A stretch of DNA of 64,000 nt, from assembly GCF_000321225.1 (NCBI RefSeq), contig NW_004450267.1:3704792-3768791 (forward strand), written 5' to 3'. Numbering within the stretch: the stretch's first letter is position 1; each line of letters begins with the position of its first letter. Origin of the DNA: Odobenus rosmarus divergens. Its lineage: Eukaryota > Chordata > Mammalia > Carnivora > Odobenidae. The position numbers and the translations under genes were made by a program. The notes below the pieces were generated by a model. The model searched no databases and was not told the DNA's origin. It saw only the letters and a list, made by a program, of their open reading frames with translations. This document shows, in pieces, positions 58,593 through 64,000 of the stretch.

Positions 58593-58784
58593 TTTTTTTA
58601 AGATTTTATTTATTTATTTGAGAGAGAGAGAATGAGAGACAGAGAGCACGAGAGGGAAGAGGGTCAGAGGGAGAAGCAGACTCCCCGCTGAGCAGGGAGC
58701 CCGATGCGGGACTTGATCCCAGGACTCCAGGATCATGACCCGAGCTGAAGGCAGTCACTTAACCAACTGAGCCACCCAGGCACC
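58591..58784 (-). mobile_element. CAN-SINE, exact 17-bp TSD
   Basis: The reverse-complement SINE is bounded by ccagagtctacttttta at 58574-58590 and 58785-58801. It lies on the same strand as XXYLT1, so its tail AATAAA motifs read in the sense direction within the intron. Confidence 0.97.
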
Positions 58785-58852
58785 CCAGAGTCTACTTTTT
58801 AAGATGGCAACAATCCTGGCAGAACTTTCTATCCCCTTGTCTTTGTGATCTT

Positions 58853-59034
58853 TTTTTTTTTTTTAAAGATTTTATTTATTTATTTGACAGAGAGAGAGCA
58901 AGCAGGCAGAGGGAGAGGGAGAAGCAGGCTCCCCGCTGAGCAGGGAGCCCGACATGGGGCTCGATCCCAGGACCCTGGGATCATGACCTGAGCCGAAGGC
59001 AGATGCTTAACCAACTGAGCCACCCAGGCGCTCC
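58853..59034 (-). mobile_element. CAN-SINE, exact 15-bp TSD
   Basis: tgtctttgtgatctt at 58838-58852 is repeated at 59035-59049. It begins about 68 bp beyond the previous SINE in the same orientation but has its own duplication, so the two are independent insertions. Confidence 0.97.
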
Positions 59035-59049
59035 TGTCTTTGTGATCTT

Positions 59050-59989
59050 GAAAAGGAGAGGAGAGAGGTGGGGGAAGTGCTTCTGAGCAGTGATCTGGTA
59101 AAGCAGTAGAAAGCTACATGCAGGCTAAAATAAACTGGGTTTCTGCTTTAGAACAAGCTTCATTTATTAAGGCCCAAGCCTCGCACTTCTGAAAGGCTGG
59201 ACAGGGGTTGGAGGCCTGAAACACAGCTCAGGGCCCACACATGTGGGTTAGAGTGAAAAGCAGCTGGGGAACAGCCAGGTAGAATTATGGCTATTTTAGA
59301 GGGAACGTCTCCTCAGTCTTCTCTCAAGGCAGATATAGAAATCTGATCTAGGTCTACAGTTCATGGGGTGTTAGCGCCAGAAGGACCCTTCTAGGTCCTC
59401 TATCCAAATGCTTCCATTTGGAGAAGGGGAGACAGATCCAGAAACCTCCTTGTGGGTGACATGGTCAGAGCGCCAGCCACTCCGTTCTCCAACCTCCTTA
59501 AGCTCCTGTGCAAGTTCCCGTGCACGCTGCCGGGGTGGGCAGCGGCAGGACGCAGAGGGGGACCTGGGCTCCATGTCCCCAGAGGAGCCTGCGGCCTGCA
59601 GGACGGCAGGGAGCTGGCAGGCCCTTTGTTGTGGGCAAGGGGTAGGAGCGTAGTCCACATTACACCACATCCCACCTATTTTTACCAGCTCTGCCCCTTC
59701 CCTCGACAGTCCTCGGGATGGGGGATGCATCGGGGCAAGCCAAGTCTGCCCCCAGCCTGCAAGTGCCACCCCCTGAGCCTCCCAGAGGTCACTCCCCCGA
59801 CCAGTCACAGGGCAGGATCTGTGTGGTGAAGCGGCCGGTGCAGGGGAAAGAAGAACAGACCCCACGGCAGCCACAGAGATCCATTTCCCAGTTCCCACAC
59901 ACTGCTCTGTGTCTGGGAATCAGAGAGACCTGCCTTGAGGTCTCGTGTATCACAAAGGGCACCAAGAGTCTGATCCTGGTGAGGGGAAA
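59050..59989. other. Unique intronic sequence
   Basis: A weak MIR/L3-like core lies at 59360-59460 (gaaggacccttctaggtcct). No exon or other repeat recognised. Confidence 0.4.
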
Positions 59990-60265
59990 AGCATTCCCTC
60001 TGGACATTCTGACAAGCGGAATAACAGGTCTATTGTTTGAATTTTGCTGTAATTGGACTGTGAGTGGAACAAGCTCTGGCGCCTGCTTGGTGATAACAAC
60101 CTTGGCAAAAATAAGCTTCCAGAGCACATGGAGATGCTGGAGCCCTTCTAACCACAAAAGCCTGCGGTGATGGGATCACAGGGGCACTGGAATGTGCTCT
60201 GGCAACTCGGTCCATTTTACCATATTTCTTCCAAATGGTTACCTTCGGGTCCAGGTTGCAAGCCA
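59990..60265. other. Unique intronic block, possible conserved noncoding element
   Basis: An AT-balanced stretch without repeat signature, containing ttgaattttgctgtaattgg, ttggtgataacaaccttggc (an NFI-like TTGGC half-site) and ccaaatggttaccttc. A possible intronic enhancer, by composition only. Confidence 0.25.
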
Positions 60266-63200
60266 CTAACATTCTACCAAATGAATCTGGGCCACCACAG
60301 CATGGGAGAGGAGGAGCCCTCCAACCAGGAGGAGGGGAGCTTTACTGCCAAGGCAAGGATTCAGCCTTCAGGGAGAGAGGAGAAGCATTCACCAGGGAGG
60401 GGAGGCGTGGGAGAGGAGACGTCTGGAGTAGACGGGCAGGGCTGGGCCTGTGGAGGCCCTGGACACCTCGAGGCCATCATCCTCCTTCCATTCTTCCCCC
60501 AGGTCTCGTCTCTCCCCTTCCCAGAGGACCAGGGGAGGGCGAACAGAGCGCAGGCTGGTGGTCAAGTCCGCCCCCCCGCCCCGATCTGTGAGGCCTCTCC
60601 AGAACCTCAGCACCTCGCATGGCGCCCACACGGCGGGGCCTTCAGAACATGAAATTACTTGACAAGGAATGATGGAAAGGTCGGTGTGGCTCAGGCTACA
60701 TAGCCTTCGGTGTCATCTGGAACCAGGGCGGGCAGGAAAATGTCAGGACACAAAGCTGCAGCTGCAGATGGAAAGCGAGCCGCTGCACCGAGCACTCGAG
60801 CCCCCAGGGCCACATTTCTCCGGCGTGGTGAGGGGCCAGGGACCACGAGAGGGTGCTCAGGGCTTTTCAAAGGGCTCAGTACAGTCTCTACTCTTGAGCA
60901 AGCTAGGGAGGGGAGAAGTCATCCACAGCCCTGCGGTACTCCACAGAGCTTCCCCGTCTCTACCAGACTGACCTGCTACCGGACTTGCTGGGCTCAGGAC
61001 AGCAGGGCCAGAGGCAGAGAGAGAAAAAAGAGCATCCTTCCAGGTGGAGCCCATAACGCAGGTGGCTCTTTGGGAAGCTCATGCCTAGCCCTGCCGGTGC
61101 TATCAGCACAAAGAGGCATTTTATAACAAAGCCAGAGAGAACCAGGTCTGGGACATCAGCACATTATGATTTGTAAGGAGAAGCGAAGGAGGGACAGAAA
61201 ATTGGAAACGCAAGCTGCCCAGGATGTCTGCTGAAGCAGAAAAACAGCCTGAAAGTGAACCAGTGATTCCCTAAGTACAAAATTATTTCCAGGGTGCCCT
61301 TGTTTAAAGCATGCCTACTGCTTCAAAATGAACCCAGACAGACAGAGCAGCCACTTTGGAGGGCGGTGGGTTTTCCTGGCTTCCGTGTCAGCTGGTTTGT
61401 GTGGAGGAAGCACACCGGCCTTGGGATGGAGAGGACACAGAGATGTGGAGGGACTGGAGCTCACGAGCGTGGGCGCGGTGGTCCGGCCAGTTCCTCAGCT
61501 GCCGCAGCACAGCAACCACAGCAGAGCCCTCTTCCGTTCCCCACCTCGGCTCCTGGGCAGCGCGGGGACGTCACGGCCCGCATTCTCACGGGGACGGAAT
61601 AGAGGTCCCGGGTGCGTCAGGGCCAGGCCCGACTCGAACTCGAGGGCTCTGGTCTCTAAAGGCCCTTTCATCTTAGCCTCAGATTCCATGGGCTAAGGTT
61701 CCCGGGAGCAGCACTTGGATTTCAATCTAATTTCTGAAGCTGGCTGACACTGCCAAGGCCACGGCCTCTGGGGACCTGGCTGGCAGGTGAGGCAGAAGCT
61801 GCTGGTGCCTCGCTGGGAGGGGGTCAGACCCAAGAGCCTCTCTGAGGGGGGTCAGAGAGGGCCCCAGACCCTCGCCTTCCTCACAGGGGCCTGGGGCTGA
61901 TGATATATATTCACAGGGCACTGCCAGTGGTATGTGCTGAGGTTGCAGGAGCCTCTGTATGAATGCACGTATCTGGTTCCGAGTCCTGGAGCTTCCGGAA
62001 GTTTCTCAGATTAAGCTCCAAGCCCACAGTCCACCAAGTTGCCCTGACTCATCCTGGACTTGGGCCTCTGCAGAGGCTTGTCTCCATCCTCCACTGTCAC
62101 CTGGAGACACACATTAGAGGGGACAGGATTTCTTCTTCAGAAATAACTTCAAATGCGAAACAAGCCCTCATGGAGGCAGTCCACTGTAAATACTGAGTCT
62201 TTCCAGAAATCAACGAGGCTTGTTGGGAAAATACAAATTAAGAAGCTTCAAGTACATTCTTCCAGGTATGGGCAACGAATTTCCTAAATTTGTTCTATTG
62301 AGTATGCCCTAACTAATACTCATTAAAAAAAAAACTATTAAAAACGAGTACACTAGTTTTCATGAAGAAAACCCATCTTTACGGAAAGAGGTATTTGAAA
62401 TCGTTTTGAAAAGCAAAGTCATTTCGTCCCTTCAAGTCTTTCCCTGATGATCATTGCCAAGGTCACTCCAACAAGTCTCTCAACTAGAGAGCCTGGCCAG
62501 AGAACCTGGGAAAGAACGCATGTTGTCATGAATAACCCTTACTCCTCCCACCACCCCAATCACAGACCCTCCTGCCCCCCTATCTTTCCATGATTTTCTC
62601 CTGGGCTGGTCTTTCTTGGACCCTAAGACTCACAGCTTTCCACTTTCACTTCCGAGAGGGTTGAGAAGAAAGATGGGAACACAACGAGCCTGGGCAATCC
62701 GAATCAGGCTCACTAAGAAGGTTCTAGAAGCCCGTGCTGACTGAAGCTGAGTTCAAGCTGCTGGTTTTCAGGCAAAGAGGGCTCCATTTTCTGAGGTTCC
62801 GAAGGACAGTGTCATGTGTGGCACTTCTCCTCCCTGTGGCTCACCCCTCGAGTGTGCATCAGAGTCAAGTGCAAAGTCACCAATGAGCAAGCAAAGCTGG
62901 GCCTCTTCCCAGAGGAAGCATGCCGTCTGGATGCTGTCTAATCAGTGGAGGCTGGAATCAGGAAATACTCCCTTTATGCCCATGCTTGTGTCCCAGGACC
63001 AATTAGCTCTTGTTTGACTTGGAAGGGACCCTGTTTTCCAGTCCTTTGAGAGGAAAGGCCAGGAGTGAAGAGCAATGCTCAGTAGCCCAGTGTTCCGTCC
63101 ACCCCAGGGCCTGCGAAGTGACCAGGGGACAGTTCTGGGTGATGTGGGGCTGCTTTCGGAGCAAGGACAGTGTCTCTCGTTCCTGCCTTGAGCTGAAGTT

Positions 63201-63296
63201 CTGGGAGATGGGCACAGACTCTCCAGTTCTTTAGGGGAACCACGGCCCTGGGTATCAGCCTGGAGACGACACAGACTGCTGACACTGTGAGGCTTT
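60266..63296. other. Unique intronic sequence
   Basis: No exon, RNA gene or confident repeat recognised. Frames at 61294-61696 on plus overlap in three registers and are GC-rich chance openings. Confidence 0.4.
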
Positions 63297-63310
63297 AAAC
63301 GGCCATTTCC

Positions 63311-63462
63311 GGGGCGCCTGGGTGGCTCAGTCGTTAAGCGTCTGCCTTGGGGCTCCCTGCTCGGCAGGAAGCCTGCTTCTCCCTCTCCCACTCCCCCTGC
63401 TTGTGTTCCCTCTTGCTATACCTCTGTCAAATAAGTAAATAAAATATTTAAAAAATAATAAT
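63311..63462 (+). mobile_element. CAN-SINE with internal deletion, 14-bp TSD
   Basis: The head ggggcgcctgggtggctcag is followed by gtctgcctt joined directly to ggggctccctgctc. Compared with the copy at 44994, about 44 bp are missing, including the gggatcgagcccc segment that holds the Pol III B box. aaacggccatttcc (63297-63310) and aaatggccatttcc (63463-63476) flank it. Confidence 0.95.
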
Positions 63463-63659
63463 AAATGGCCATTTCCCTAGGGCGTTCCTCACTGTCAGGA
63501 GTCACAGCTGCCCCTCAGCAGGATCTCTTGCTAGCAAGTCAGGTCTCTAGCTCTGCTGGACAGAAATGTTCCCGAAGTCACACGGGCTAGTGGTGGCAGC
63601 ACCAGGACGAGAGGGGTCCCTCCTGGAACCACAGGCTACCAGAACCTAAAGACACAGGA

Positions 63660-63790
63660 AGAGTCTTAGTTCACCTGCCTATTTGACAAATGAGGACACT
63701 GAGGCTCGGAAATTGCTCTGCCTGGAGTCACACCACTGAAAAGGCAACCCCCCAATCCCAGGCTGATGATTTTGCTTTCCCACAAATGCC
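63660..63790 (-). repeat. MIR fragment
   Basis: Reverse-complement MIR core: ctatttgacaaatgaggaca, ctgaggctcggaaattgctc, gcctggagtcacaccac. Confidence 0.65.
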
Positions 63791-64000
63791 TCTGCTCAGA
63801 GAAGGCGACTGCTCTCTCCCACCACTCAACAAGCCCTGTGGCAGGTGAGACTGTACCACTTAGTGCCAAGCTTTCGGGGGGCAGAGAGTTCATGCTTTCC
63901 CATCTGGCAGGGACTAGCTCCTCCAGGCTTAACATGTCTGCACCTGGAAGGGGAGCTGGGCCCCCAAGTGGCCGGCGGGGCTTTTGCTGGGGGCAGCAGG

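Larger units (their letters stand above)
58094..64000 (-). other. XXYLT1: XXYLT1 last intron, 3' part (to window edge)
   Basis: No second XXYLT1 exon is recognisable in these 5.9 kb. The segment holds MIR fragments, two same-strand CAN-SINEs at 58.6-59.03 kb, a third opposite-strand SINE at 63.3 kb and otherwise unique sequence. A possible conserved block lies at 59990-60265. Confidence 0.8.

Noticed and set aside
1..64000. A previously undescribed multigene system
   Set aside because: Only one exon of a known gene is supportable. The remainder is intronic or gene-poor repeat-bearing DNA with no operon-like or clustered coding structure.

Overview
This window is vertebrate nuclear DNA from a carnivoran mammal. 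At least 13 copies of the tRNA-derived carnivore SINE (CAN-SINE) are present on both strands, most with clear target-site duplications (TSDs), beside carnivore-type L1 3' ends. The SINEs are of the general caniform/arctoid type, and I saw none of the dog-lineage SINEC_Cf type. That favours a bear, pinniped or mustelid over a dog, but this is inference.

Only one coding segment can be supported: the terminal coding exon of XXYLT1 (xyloside xylosyltransferase 1), on the minus strand at 57697-58093. A good splice acceptor lies at 58094-58095. The stop codon is followed by about 1.1 kb of probable 3' UTR ending at an AATAAA signal (minus strand, 56582-56587). Sequence from 58094 to the right end is XXYLT1's last intron. 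Everything left of about 56.56 kb lies downstream of the gene and holds no exon, structural RNA or intact retrogene that I can recognise. In human the neighbour on that side is FAM43A, across a large gene-poor interval; that order is recalled knowledge and is not visible here.

Layout: 0-12 kb is unique sequence with old L1, MIR, L2 and hAT fossils, plus a SINE at 10.6-10.9 kb broken by a 50-N gap that is almost certainly an assembly error. 12-21 kb is mostly unique and partly GC-rich, with several possible conserved noncoding stretches. 21.4-25.3 kb is a nested L1/SINE zone. 28.4-30.5 kb is an L1 ORF2 remnant followed by an MLT1-type LTR. 32.9-35.3 kb is old L1 and other repeats. 36-56 kb is GC-rich unique DNA with scattered SINEs, MIRs, a 220-bp AT-rich island at 47.25 kb and a G-run at 55.13 kb. 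56.5-58.1 kb is the XXYLT1 3' end, and 58.1-64 kb its intron.

I found no undescribed gene system. The observations most worth checking are the false gap with a 77-bp exact duplicated flank, an L1+SINE composite bounded by one shared TSD (a possible template-switch chimera), and a SINE whose Pol III terminator T-run has grown to T20. Repeat family names come from pattern recognition without a library search; subfamily assignments are uncertain.
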